Source of the DNA: Siniperca chuatsi
Lineage: Eukaryota > Chordata > Actinopteri > Centrarchiformes > Sinipercidae
NCBI RefSeq assembly: GCF_020085105.1
Contig: NC_058057.1
Location: forward strand, 24,997,082-25,061,081
DNA length: 64,000 nt
Direction: 5' to 3'
The translations under genes were made by a program, and so were the position numbers. Shown here one piece after another: positions 48,013 to 60,000 of this stretch; position 1 is the first letter of the stretch, and the number at the start of each line of letters is the position of its first letter. Below the pieces are notes generated by a model, which had not been told where the DNA came from, ran no database searches, and was given only the letters and a program-made list of their open reading frames with translations.

Positions 48013-48270
48013 TTGCATTTATGATGGTGCAAACTGGTTAAAGTGCTTAAATATTAAACTACAAAGAACACAGACCTGAAGTGACCCAAGAGAAATTTTC
48101 TAGTGTTTGTTCGGCCATCACCATTTGCCCTGACCTTTGGGCTGTGTGTATTCTTGATTTACTGTCACAGAAGCCATTATCTTTATTACATCACCCATAG
48201 AGCCAAAAGCAGCAGAGTGGGTAACCTATCACTGTAGTGGCAACAAATGGACACAGATTGTTTTTAAATC

Positions 48271-51200
48271 ATGGGGATATTAGATCTTTTTCTCCAGTCC
48301 TCCAGTTCTGTCTCCTTGTTGGGGGCTCTGGTGGTCCTGCTTCTCGTCTACCTCGTCTCCTCCTTCAGCTTCAGCTCCCAGGAGTACGGGAAAGAACCTC
48401 CAGGACCCAGACCGCTTCCCGTGCTCGGAAACCTGCTGCAGCTGGACCTCAAGAGACCCTACAACACATTGCTGGAGGTCAGGAAGTGGCTGGAGTAGGT
48501 TTTGATGTAGTTTGTTTTGTCTTCTCTACAGGCAGATAGACTGTAATCGGTTATATCACCTTGTCTGCTTTCTCCAGTGTGTATGTGTGTATTAATAAAA
48601 TGTTGTGACAGTGTTCCCCTTTTGTTAGCTTTCCAAGAAATATGGATCAGTGTTCACTGTCTATTTTGGGCCCAAGAAAGTGGTGGTCCTGGCTGGATAC
48701 AAGACAGTGAAGGAGGCGCTTGTCAACTATGCTGATGAGTTTGGAGACAGAGATCCAATGCAAATTGTGCATGAATTTACTCAAGGAAATGGTAAGGAAA
48801 TAAAAAACAGAGCTTTTGTACAAACATTGTAGTTTAGCAAATATTTATAGCCTTTATTCATGTTTTAGAAATTTGTTGAACTACTTCATCTCAGGGGTTG
48901 TATGGTCCAATGGTGATTCGTGGAAAGAGATGAGGCGCTTTGCCTTGACGAACCTGAAAGACTTTGGGATGGGCAAGAAGGCTTGTGAGGACAAAATCAT
49001 TGAGGAATGTGACTATCTCATTGAAGTGTTTAAGAAATTTAAAGGTAAATGTCTTATTATAACCAACTGTATGATAAGCAACATTTCTGGCTCAAAAAAA
49101 ATTGTCAGTCTTCATAATTTAGATTTTTTCCCCGTTTCCCTTGTTGCAGGAGAAGCTTTTGATACGACTCAACCAATACACTATGCTGTCTCTAATATTA
49201 TCTGCTCCATGGTTTATGGCAGCAGATTTGAATATGATGATCCAGTATTTACATCTCTTGTAGATCGAACAAACAGAAACAATCAACTATTGGGGACCCC
49301 TTCAGTACAGGTATAATTTCTTATGTTTCTGAAGTTTATACTTTCAGCATGTAATTTAAATACTACCTACATGATACACAAGAAATTGTTAAATTTTTCA
49401 CGTACCTTGTAAAAAGTTAATGTTATTTTAAATGCTAATAAATACATATTCTTTGTCAGATGTACAACATGTTCCCATGGGTTGGCAAATGGTTTGCTGG
49501 CAAAAAAGAAGTCCAGAAATTGTTTGCTGCCAATAGGAAACAGAACTTACAGCTGTTCAGTCGTTTGAAGGAGACCCTCAATCCACAGATGAGCAGAGGC
49601 TTTGTGGATGCCTTTCTGGTCCGAAAGCAAAATCTGGAGGTTGGGAAACATACATGATTTATCAAAATTGATATGATGGTTTACACAGCTAGGAGAACAA
49701 TGTGAACTTGTGTACATGTGCCCTCCTGGTGGTGCTCATCCCCAGCTGGTGAAAACAAGCAAGGAATCAGTTCAAAACATAATGAGTCTGTCTACAGCCT
49801 CTCAAGGAGAACAGTAGAGTTAGCAATGAAAGGACCGCAGTGCACTCCTAACTTGGGGATTCATTGACAACAAAGTGACATTTCAAATTTTGGGAACAGG
49901 TGAATAATTGGTGATCTTTATATGCAGGAATCTGGGATCACCAACAGTCACTTCCACAATGAAAACCTTTTGATGACAGTTATTAATTTGTTTGCTGCCG
50001 GGACCGAAACAACAGCAACTACACTCAGATGGGGACTTCTGCTGATGGCCAAGTATCCAAAAATACAAGGTAAGGAGCTATAAATGTGCACATACATTCA
50101 TACATAAACAAACTAAAAAGCTACACAACATCCTCACCATAAAAAGAAAAATACAAAAAAAAATGTTGTCATCCTTTCATCTCCCAGATCAGGTCCAGGA
50201 GGAGCTGAGCAGGGTGATAGGAAGTCGTCAGGTGCAGGTCGAGGACAGGAAGAACCTGCCCTTCACAGACGTGGTCATCCATGAGACTCAGAGACTGGCC
50301 AACATCGCCCCCATGGCACTTCCTCACAAAACGAGCCAAGACATCGTCTTCCAGGGACACTTCATTAAGAAGGTCAGATTGAATAATACACCTGATAAAC
50401 CTGATAATGATCAAATAAAATGTTTCAATAAATTAAATTGTTCAAAGCATAAGCAAGAAAGCATAATATTTACTTTTGTTGACTTCAGAATATTTGGATT
50501 AGAATATGCAGCAAGACGGTGTCCCTCATTCGTCCAGGAGTGTTCTATCGTAGAAAAGGTTTCTAGGTTGATTCTGAAAACAGTGTCCAGATGACTATGA
50601 CTGAAACCTTTTCTACGATAATATGCAGCAAGGTTTACAAAAACTTTTAGACTTATTGTGAGGGAATGAAAAACTATTTCAAAGAAAATATGACCACTGA
50701 TGCTGTTTAGGGGGTTTGTTTTGAAAAGAAAACAGTAATGGTGAAATAAACTAGTTCCATATTATTCATTTTAACCTTTAAGGATTTATTTGTCTTCATC
50801 AGGATAAATTTTTCCATCAGAAGAAACGTGATTTTTCTAATGCGCATGGCACGATTTTATTTATCCTACAATTGGCATTATCATTTTACTTTTATTTACT
50901 AGTAAGTTACGTTTTGTCCTCCATACATATCATTACTTTCAAGAACAAAATGTGAAAACAATAGCATGTAGCATTTACCTTTTTGGATCTTTTACAAATT
51001 TTATGCAGTTTAAAAATAATAAGCTACTAATACTTAGCATGCACAAAAAAAGTTCAGTTTGTGTATTTTCTAAAGGGGACCACAGTGTATCCTCTCTTGA
51101 CATCTGTCCTGTATGATGAGAGTGAGTGGGAGAGGCCACACACCTATTATCCTGCCCACTTCCTGGACAAAGATGGAAAGTTTGTCAAGCGAGATGCCTT

Positions 51201-51489
51201 CATGCCTTTTTCTGCAGGTTTGTGAGCTCAAGCATCGCTTTTTGTCAATGTTCAATCTACTCACAGTTGATCTGAACATTTTATTTTGTTCTCTATTGCA
51301 GGTCACAGGATTTGTCCTGGAGAAAGTCTGGCCAGGATGGAGCTCTTCATCTTCTTCACCACCCTCCTGCAGCGCTTTCGTTTCACTCCTGCACCTGGAG
51401 TTTCAGAGGATGAACTGGATCTGACTCCACGCGTGGGCTTGTCCCTCAACCCTTCACCTCATAAACTGTGTGCTGTCTCCTGTATGTGA
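48271..51489 (+). CDS. cyp2k: CYP2K-type cytochrome P450 gene G (intact)
   Basis: Exons: 48271-48477, 48629-48791, 48895-49044, 49150-49310, 49460-49639, 49928-50069, 50188-50372, 51076-51217, 51302-51489. They encode 505 residues. The I helix reads AGTETT, the only copy with Glu. K-helix ETQR and WERP are present. The heme loop is [11 protein letters not shown], with His replacing the first Arg but the x-R-x-C pattern kept. Exons 4-5 and the 3' part of intron 3 are shared with gene C, while intron 8 is shared with gene 0. Intron 6 is private. A likely poly(A) signal AATAAA lies at 51,955-51,960. It is the last P450 of the array in this window and has its own promoter sequence, unlike both other classes. 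It should be an active ER monooxygenase; the substrate is unknown. Confidence 0.94.
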
Positions 51490-52019
51490 GGAGGAGGAGA
51501 GATGGTGTCATGCAGCAAGCTTAATTTAGGCATATACACCTGTTGCTAGGTACACATCCTGCGTCTCTGACACACTAAAAACTCAAAGGACAGTAAACTC
51601 ACTATCGACCAGGGTCAGGTACTGTGAGAATCAAAAACTTAAACGAAGATTGATTGCCTATTATATTAATACCATGTTGAAACTTTTGTACACACATGCA
51701 CACGAAGGGTGGAATCGTGTGCCAAGAGGCTGGACCAGCCTGTGCACCAACGAAGGGAGAGCTAAGTCTAAACCACAGCCCCCCCCTCTGTAGAAACCTA
51801 TCAGATAGTTGCACATTCTCATTTTAAACTCTGTGTAATGTTAAGAAGAGCACTCTTTCCTAGGATGTTGACTACAGATTAACAGCTTGCTAACTATGGT
51901 TTTCTGAATAGAAAAGATCCTTGTAGAGGATATGTTTTGATCCTTCAATGTTTTAATAAATGCCAAATTAAGGAATAGCTGCTCTCCAGACTTTTCTTTT
52001 GCAAATAAACGAACGCGCT
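51490..52019. other. 3' flank of gene G
   Basis: Probable 3' UTR up to the AATAAA at 51,955-51,960, then ordinary AT-rich sequence. This is where similarity among the P450 units ends. No other gene is visible. Confidence 0.65.
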
Positions 52020-52830
52020 GACAGTATCTTTCACATTTGAACCAATACCAGTACCGGTTTTCGGTACTTTACTCTCTGTAATAAGAAAAATGTAATTTAA
52101 AAAATAAGTCCAAACTTCTCAATTTCAACATTGTTATTTATTTAGAACATTTTACCTCACCACCTCACTTAAAGTTTAGTCATCCATGGAGGGTAAGTTA
52201 ACTTGGCTTTCAGACTATCAAACATGGCACCCTCTTCAGCTTTTAGATATATTTTGTGTTTGACCAGGTGATTCTTCAGGTTAGACGTGTTGCCCTGGCC
52301 AGCTTATGCAGCGAGTGTTTTCTGACTCGAGTTTTTAAAGTGTAACCACACTTGTGACCGCTTTCAGCTCGCCATTGCCCTGACTCAGTAGCCCTTTTTT
52401 TACACAGAGATCCCGCAATACTGCCGTAAAGAAGAGCGGCCTTTATGCCTGCTTTGTTTTTTTACACTGAACCAAACAACGCTGCCCCATTGCGTGATTT
52501 AGATAGCAGAAAGTACCCCCTCAAAATAGGCAGAGCTGATCGTCATAGAGACGCTATCCAGCAGTTAGGAAACAACCTACACTGTACATTTACATCCAGA
52601 CAGACAGCTTCACTACTCAGCTTTTCCTCTGCATCGCTCGCATTCACCGTCACTCTCTTAAATCCTAATCCTTTTCTGATTTATTACTAAATAGAAGTTA
52701 TTTAGTAATAAAAAAGAACCGATGCGATAGATAAAAGTAGTAGTAATGATAAAATCCTAATGATACCCATCCCAAAACACTAGTTTAACACTACAATTTG
52801 TCAAAAAACAACAATTTTATTGGGGACCCA
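52020..52830 (-). mobile_element. hAT-like DNA transposon relic with BED-finger trace
   Basis: Near 52,195-52,290 the minus strand reads NTSNLKNHLVKHK followed by an acidic helix, the second half of a BED zinc finger as in hAT transposases. The wording ACCAGTACCGGTTTTCGGTA near 52,048 resembles terminal parts of such elements in fish. No transposase catalytic part is readable. Family assignment is tentative and the boundaries are approximate. Confidence 0.45.
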
Positions 52831-54375
52831 CTCTGTTTTCCGGGCACCCTCTCAAATGACCACCTGTGGGTCCCGGGACTCACTAGGTGGTCTAAACACA
52901 AGTCTGATGACAAAGAATTTTGATGTTACAGTAGAGATATTTTGCAATCATTGGCATTGGAAATTACATGTAAGAATGTAAAGTATATTAAGCTCACTGT
53001 AAAGTCACTTAATGCCAGATATGTCATTATAGATAAGTCAATATAGGGATATTATTATAGCATACAGGGCTTAAAATATGAACACTTGCTCCCTTCCTCT
53101 CAAAAAAGAGAAAAATCATGTATATTTTACGTTAATATTGCATAAATAATCAACAAATTCTCAAAAAGCCTCAACATAGTATTTTTATGATCATGCCTCT
53201 TAACGCCTATGTTTGGTCCTAATATGACAGTTGAAGAAAAGGTATTTGAAGGACAGAATGATCCTTTATGTGTCAGTGGTTGTGTTGTCGGAGTTGGATT
53301 CGGACAGGCTCCTGACAAAACAACACGGCATCATTTTTACTTTACATTTTGTGTTAGTGGAGGCCAAAATAAATTGGTAAAAATGCTGTTTTTGATCCAG
53401 AAAGCACTTTGTTGGAATAACCTCGGGGTAGTGAGAACACAGGCAAACAGCCAACTGTTGGCAAAGTGTAGAGACCAGAATCAAACAGCCATAAAGTTGT
53501 TCACATTCATGATCAAAGATCATTTGGACGCTCTGATAGCACTGTGGACATGAGCCAGCTGAACAGTATTACATTTGAAGGACACTGATAACAGTTGCCC
53601 AACATCCTCCAAAACCAATACAGCACCTTCAAATAAAGAACATATGTTAAATATTGCTTTTTATTTAACACTCAAAAGTGCAGTACACAATACGCACAAT
53701 AATCTCAGGAAGAGTACAGTAGTTTAGTGTTTCATGAAGGTTTATTAAGATGAGTTTGTGTTTTTTTTTAATGCACTGGGAATAAATAAAAAAGTGTTAT
53801 GGTACACGATATAAGAACCCAAATGCAGAACACAAGGAAGTGGTACTTGGATGAGGTAGCATCCAACGAAAAATGCACATAACAGGGACAACAGCCCGAC
53901 AACGAACAAAGGAAAAGACCCGGACTAAATACACTAAGGTAGGTGAGACAACGAGACACAGGTGCAATCAATCAAGGAGGGGCCAGGATATAGGATATTC
54001 TTACAAAATAAAAGTAAGCACTTTACAAGTACTCACCATCCTAACTAACAACACAACAGGAATAACATAAATGTAAAACATCACAACAAAAGTGTTAAGT
54101 AAAGAAAATTCCAGGTTCATTACATCAAATGGCTGCGTAAAGACCAGTTGTAAACTTTGTCAGGTTCCATGATAACTCTTACTTTCATTTTGCAGTGATT
54201 AATAACGTTTGTGGAGAAAACAGCAATGTATCATGGCTTCCAGTATTTATGTAATATACTGTATACCAGTGACTGACACAAATACATGTTCATGTAGTCA
54301 AGGCATATTTTTTTACTTTATGAACTGATGATGATCACCTTAATGCTTTATTACTGGGGCAAACTGGATTGTGGG
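52831..54375. other. Intergenic stretch without a recognised gene
   Basis: I see nothing that I can support as a gene. The 114-residue frame at 53,209-53,553 has no domain, splice signals or start context that I recognise. About 53,795-53,990 has the look of dispersed-repeat DNA, but I cannot assign a family. Confidence 0.6.
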
Positions 54376-54415
54376 ATATATCTATAATATATATCTATAT
54401 ATATATATATCTATA

Positions 54416-54490
<75 letters not shown>

Positions 54491-54495
54491 ATATA

Positions 54496-54539
<44 letters not shown>
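54376..54539. repeat. Long (TA)n microsatellite with occasional C
   Basis: About 160 bp of TA repeats interrupted by ATCTATAT variants. The open frames across it, which read YIYIYI, are simple-sequence artefacts. Confidence 0.97.
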
Positions 54540-54542
<3 letters not shown>

Positions 54543-55529
54543 GCAGGTCTAAGGTTGGTAGGTGTGAATATAATAACTGCAAAGAAAAATATACTTGACT
54601 TGACTGAGGTTAGGAAAGGAGAAATTATTGCATCTTCCAGGAAAAAAACTACATTATTACATTGAAAAGGGACAGCTGTCGTCAGCCTGTTATGACATCT
54701 TCGCTCTAGAAATGCAGCCTTTGGAGAAAACAGCCCCTCAACTGGTACACAGTGATGTCATCCAGCTAGGTGACCAATCACCAGGAGATGAATCACTAAC
54801 CGTAACCACTGGTCAATCAGGCTCCTGTCTAGACACACACAACACACCGTGATCACTGTGAACATCTGACACACGTACTTTCAAAACAGTAAATTTTACC
54901 ATGAAAATCAATACACAGATGCTTAAAACTTTCTTCAGTTGGGTGGCCTATCACAGTCAATGTTTAGTCACATAAAGTTAAACCTACATTATGATCACAT
55001 TGCAATAAAGTGTTGAGCAGGGACTATCTTGATCTTGATGCATTCAAGGACACTCAGATTTCACCTCTTAAATGCAAGACACAATTAAATTCCCATCATC
55101 AAATTTCCAAGTGTCACATTTGCTTATTGATTGTCTTCTTGGTTTAATTTTCCTACAACAGAGCTCATGCATGCATTGCATTTTAGCAGCTGACTCTCAA
55201 ATGTTGGATGTCGGAGTATCATTGAACTCACCACCAGAGAGATTCAACATGGTCCCTGTTCTTAGTTGCATCACCAAATATGGTAACGTAACTTTGACCA
55301 AAACTAAATCAGTGATTGAAAGAGGAAGGGAATCGATTGCTCATTATTATGTAGTATTAAGAGCACCATGATCAAGAAGTCTAGTCATACAGTGGAAGAA
55401 TGGAAACCATGTAGCTGCCCTGTGAATCACACTTGTGAATGTTTTAGAAAATGGTTGACAATGATGTAAAGCATATGTGATTTGTAGTTAATGAGCTGCA
55501 ACATGTAACAGCACAGGTATAATGTTATA
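54540..55529. other. Intergenic stretch without a recognised gene
   Basis: Only short, unsupported frames (for example 55,072-55,371). I see no RNA gene and no known repeat. Confidence 0.55.
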
Positions 55530-56039
55530 TGTTGATTGCTGGACCCCTTGCAGTTCGCCTACAGAGCCAACAGGTCTGTAGACGATGCAGTAAACATGGC
55601 CCTCCACTTTATCCTCCAACACCTGGACTCCTCAGGAACCTACGCCAGGATCCTGTTTGTGGACTTGAGCTCTGCCTTCAACACCCCTCTACTCTTCTCC
55701 CTGTACACCAACAGCTGCACCTCCGGTCACCAGTCCGTCAAGCTCCTGAAGTTTGCGGACGACACCACCCTGGTTGGGCTCATCTCTGATGGGGATGAGT
55801 CCGCCTACAGGTGGGAGATTGACCACCTGGAGACCTGGTGCAGCCAGAACAACCTGGAGCTCAACACTCTCAAGACAGGGGAGATGGTTGTGGATTACAG
55901 AAAGAACCCAGCCCCACTCGCCCCCATCACCCTATGTGACTCCCCTGTTCACTTGTAAATATGTTGCACATTGCACATACTGTAATTTAAATAACATGTC
56001 GTCATATTGTACATATTCTTTATTATTATTATTTTCTTA

Positions 56040-56089
<50 letters not shown>

Positions 56090-56255
56090 ACTTCATATAT
56101 ATATAACGTCAATTTTATAGTTACATTTCTTGAACTGCAGAACTTGCTTTATGTATCTTTATATTTCTATGTTTATTGTCAGGCATCAAAATACCAAAGC
56201 AAATTCGTCATATGTGTAAACTTACTTGGCATTAAAGCTGATTCAGATTCTTTTA
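55530..56255 (+). mobile_element. Rex1/L2-type LINE 3' fragment
   Basis: The frame at 55,536-55,958 reads reverse-transcriptase motifs. PLQFAYRANRSVDDAVN and ILFVDLSSAFNT (palm, first Asp) are followed directly by PLLFSLYTNSC and KLLKFADDTTLVGL (the FADD catalytic pair), so a segment between the palm motifs is deleted. The 3' UTR continues through a (TA)n tract (about 56,047-56,105). It ends near 56,250 in GCATTAAAGCTGATTCAGATTC, a GATTC-type tail characteristic of this LINE group in fish. The copy is 5'-truncated and inactive. Confidence 0.82.
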
Positions 56256-56990
56256 ATCAGTTATGTAAATGCAAGATTCAGAAAATAAGTTATAACACTG
56301 TGACTGTGAGTTCAGGCTTGAATCTTAAAGAAGAAGAAAGACTGTCAAGTGAGTCACTTTTATTTTATATTACTGACAAGCTAAACACACAATGTGGAGC
56401 AATATCCATTTGAATGTTTTTACCTGATATCATAGCAGTGCAATATAACCCAAATTTACAACAAAATAAAATGCCTCAACTGGCAAAATAACACAAGTTG
56501 GGGCGCACTTGGATGCTACAATATGTTCACAAAAAAAGTTCACAGCAAGCACATATTCTAACATTCAGGGTCATTATTTTTAGTTGCAAAACTGAACATC
56601 TTGACTTGACTGAAATATTTGGAAAAACTGAACACAATAAAAACTGTAATGCTCTGCAGCTTTTTCTTCTTGTCAAAAAATTCTCTTTGCTCACCTATAA
56701 AGATGAATTCTATAGCAATATCAACATATAATTTCACTTGTGACAAGAAATAATCATGTTGCAAATCCTGGTGTATGGGTTTTGTCTTTTTAAAATCATA
56801 AACTGGCAAAGTTATAGATCATCAAGCCCTTCTACAATCACTGTGCACTTTAATAGAACAGCCATCTTAATGCTGAGCAGAGCAATTCCAACACAAACTC
56901 AAAACAACTACTCAGAACACTGAGACACAAAACCACTCCCTAACAGACAGAAAACAGGTTTATGAATATGAGAAGTCTAATTTTCTCTAA
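56256..56990. other. Intergenic stretch downstream of the Ig receptor gene
   Basis: No gene or known repeat seen; short frames only. It may include minus-strand downstream sequence of the Ig receptor. Confidence 0.55.
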
Positions 56991-56996
56991 TTTATT
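56991..56996 (-). terminator. Candidate poly(A) signal of the Ig receptor gene
   Basis: TTTATT on the plus strand gives AATAAA on the minus strand, 55 nt after the stop codon of the Ig receptor gene. Placement suits a very short 3' UTR; other signals may be used. Confidence 0.45.
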
Positions 56997-57050
56997 TTGG
57001 TTTGCTGACATAGCTGTTGAAGCTGCTGGGATCATTGTCTGCTTCTCACT

Positions 57051-60000
57051 TCACTTGACTGCAGAATAAGTCACCTGCTCCTCCTCTTTGACCTGTAATA
57101 CACAAACCAGAGGTTTTACATGATTCACACCACTGACTACAAAATTGTCTTTATTTCCATTTGCCTTGTGGTAAGCTGTCTATTTTCTGGTAAGTCATTG
57201 GTTTTTATTCACATCATGACAGTATATGAACAAAAAAGTTTTTCAGGGACATACCCTCCACTGCCAAAAGTATATGGACACCAACAAATTAGACCCATAT
57301 GTGGGACATCTCATTACAAAACCATGGGCGCTAATGCGCTAACCAGTTCATCCCAAGGGTGTTGGATGGGGCTGAGGTCAGTCAAGTTCGTTCACACCAA
57401 ACTGGGAAAACCATTTCTTCATGGAGCCGGCTTTGTGGAGGGGGCACTATCATGTTCAAAAAGTAAAGGGTCTTCCCCAAACTGTGGCCACAAAATTGGA
57501 AACACACAGTTGTCTGAAATATCATTTTAGTCCTGTAGCATTAAGATTTAAAATTAACAAAAATATGTGAACACATACTTTTGGCCATATAGTGTATAGT
57601 GTAAGTAATACATCAGCACATTAATAAAATGCATTCCACAAATTTTAGATTAAGCCATTATAGAAGTAGAAAGCCACAGCTGGGTAAATACAGGTGTATC
57701 AAGTCACTCACCTTTTTTTTCGGAGAGGCCTGTTGATTAGCATGGCTAACAGTGACATAGGTCAGATTGCTCTCCAGCTCATCCTGAGTGCAAACAACGC
57801 AGTGGTTTATAAAGTACAAACAAAGTGCACAGTATTTGCCTGTATTTATCGTGTGCAGTAGTGTTTCTCAACCTTATATGAAAATGCACATAAGCACAAC
57901 TTAACAGCAGTGAGCACAGATTCCTTGTAATTTCCCATTTTGGATTTTACATAAGCTTAATTGGGTTTAATGGAAGTCACCTGAACTCTCAGTGTAAGTA
58001 AATATGTTTTTTGTGTACTTTATATGCACCAACATCAATGAGAAATCCTGGATTAATCTGTTATGGAACTTTATGAGAATGAAATGCCAGAGATAGTGCT
58101 TCACTCTTGTAGCCATCCAGGACCAGTATACATAATATGACGGTCCGGCATCAGGGCTAAAATAACTGCAAACCAAACTCCAAATATGTGGATTTACTTC
58201 ACAAAAAAGCAGCGAATATACTGATTGCAAAGATTTTAATCAAATTAATTAAGCAGTATTTTTTCCGGATAGATCAGTTTTACTGTTAAATCCAAATAAG
58301 TTAGTATTTCTGCAAGCCAAAGACCAATGAACCACTCATGAACATTTGCTGCCTCGAGGCTTCTTCTAATATCTTAATTAACAAAATCTTAGAGTGAGCA
58401 AAAGGAAAACGGCTTCATCATTTACTGTCAGTTTGTCATCAGTGGCAAAATGTTGTACCAGATGTACAGTAAATATTGTAACTCAATTGGTATTTCCCTA
58501 GTGATTGTGTCACATGCAATGCATTTTACTCACAGGGTGTTGGGTTGGTTTTTGAACATCTAGAGGAAAAGGAAAAATTTCAAAGATGAGTCTTCAAATA
58601 TCATCATTCCTACACATACATTATACACTATACACATCATGTTATCATTTATACTGTGGCCATGGGAACACTTCTTTTTGATTGGCTGGCAGAAGTCCAC
58701 TGTAACTGGGTCACCTCAAACATTGACCAGAAGGTCAACAGTTTCATTTAGTTTGCTAATTTAGTATTGCAAGGTATATTACATTGCAGGTAACCATAGC
58801 AATGGTACTTACAGTATGCTTAATGCAAAGTTAATTCTCTCTTACTGTAATTCTCACTAGGGTATTAACATAACATAACGGTTACATTTATTTCCAGTGA
58901 TAGTGGCCATGGTGTAAGCACAAAAATGCACTCTGAGGAGTCCTGATAGAGAAAATGATAGACTAGGTGGACCATTTACCTATTTATTGTCAATAAATAC
59001 ATTATTCCAATTCCATATATTGAAGTGGAGTGACAAGCAGTCACATCTAACAAGCCAGTCAACCCACATTTGAGCCAGAAAACTGGAAAAGAAATATCAT
59101 GAACTGATATATAAAAATTAATAGTTATCCATACATTTATTATATCATCTCATTTAACATTTAATTCATATTGTGTATTATATGTGTCACATTAAATTTG
59201 AACAAATATTAGTACTTGCTCTGTTTTACTGACCCTCTATCACTTTGGCTCTCTTCCTGTATTTGATGAGAACAACAGCGATGACAACCAGCACTATTAC
59301 CACCCCGACCACTGCACCGATTATGATGTAGGTCTGATCAAAAGTGGGATCTGTGATTGAAGGATAGCAGTTAGCCAAAGAAATTAAATTCATAACAAAA
59401 TATGCAAAACAACTTTTGAAAAATATGTGACCCCTCATCTAAAAATACATAATCTAATGAGTTACTACTTGATTACAAGTGATTTACATGTAAATAATCA
59501 GATACCGTTTTTGGTCAAATTTAGATTTTCAACTCATCCTAATCTGACTTTGGCCGATCGTCTCTTGTCCTACCTGTGAAGACAGGTGTGTAGTCAGCCT
59601 CTATCTCTACATTGTTCTCCTTATTAACAAACTGGCAGGAGTATCTCCTGTTGTGGCCACTCTGATGCTTCACAGTCAGAACAGAAACACAGTTCATCTG
59701 TCCGAGGAACTTGTACCCAACACCTTCACCAAGCAGCACAGTTCCTGTCTCATCCACCCAGCGGATGATGTTCTGCTGACAAGAACCGCTGTATCTCAAC
59801 AGAGAGCACTCTAATGTGACTTCACCGTCCCTCTTTGGATCAGCGTCTGGTGGAGATGGAGAGACTGAGAGAAAAAACAAGTGATAACTGTTAATTTAGC
59901 ATAAAAAGTGTTGGACGTCTGCCGGACAGTCAGCGACTTTACTACAAGACCCTGACAAGTCTCTACTCATCTTCTGTCATCATTGTTCTACTGAGTTAAA

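Noticed and set aside
53209-53553. 114-codon frame downstream of the array
   Set aside because: No recognisable domain, splice context or repeat family; insufficient evidence for a gene.
53795-53990. Dispersed-repeat-looking stretch
   Set aside because: The composition suggests an old mobile-element remnant, but no family-specific feature can be read, so it is not listed as an element.
54369-54665. 98-codon frame rich in Tyr and Ile
   Set aside because: It is a translation of a (TA)n microsatellite.
57120-57530. 136-codon plus-strand frame
   Set aside because: It runs antisense through the Tc1 relic and the receptor intron; the supported coding sense is the minus strand.
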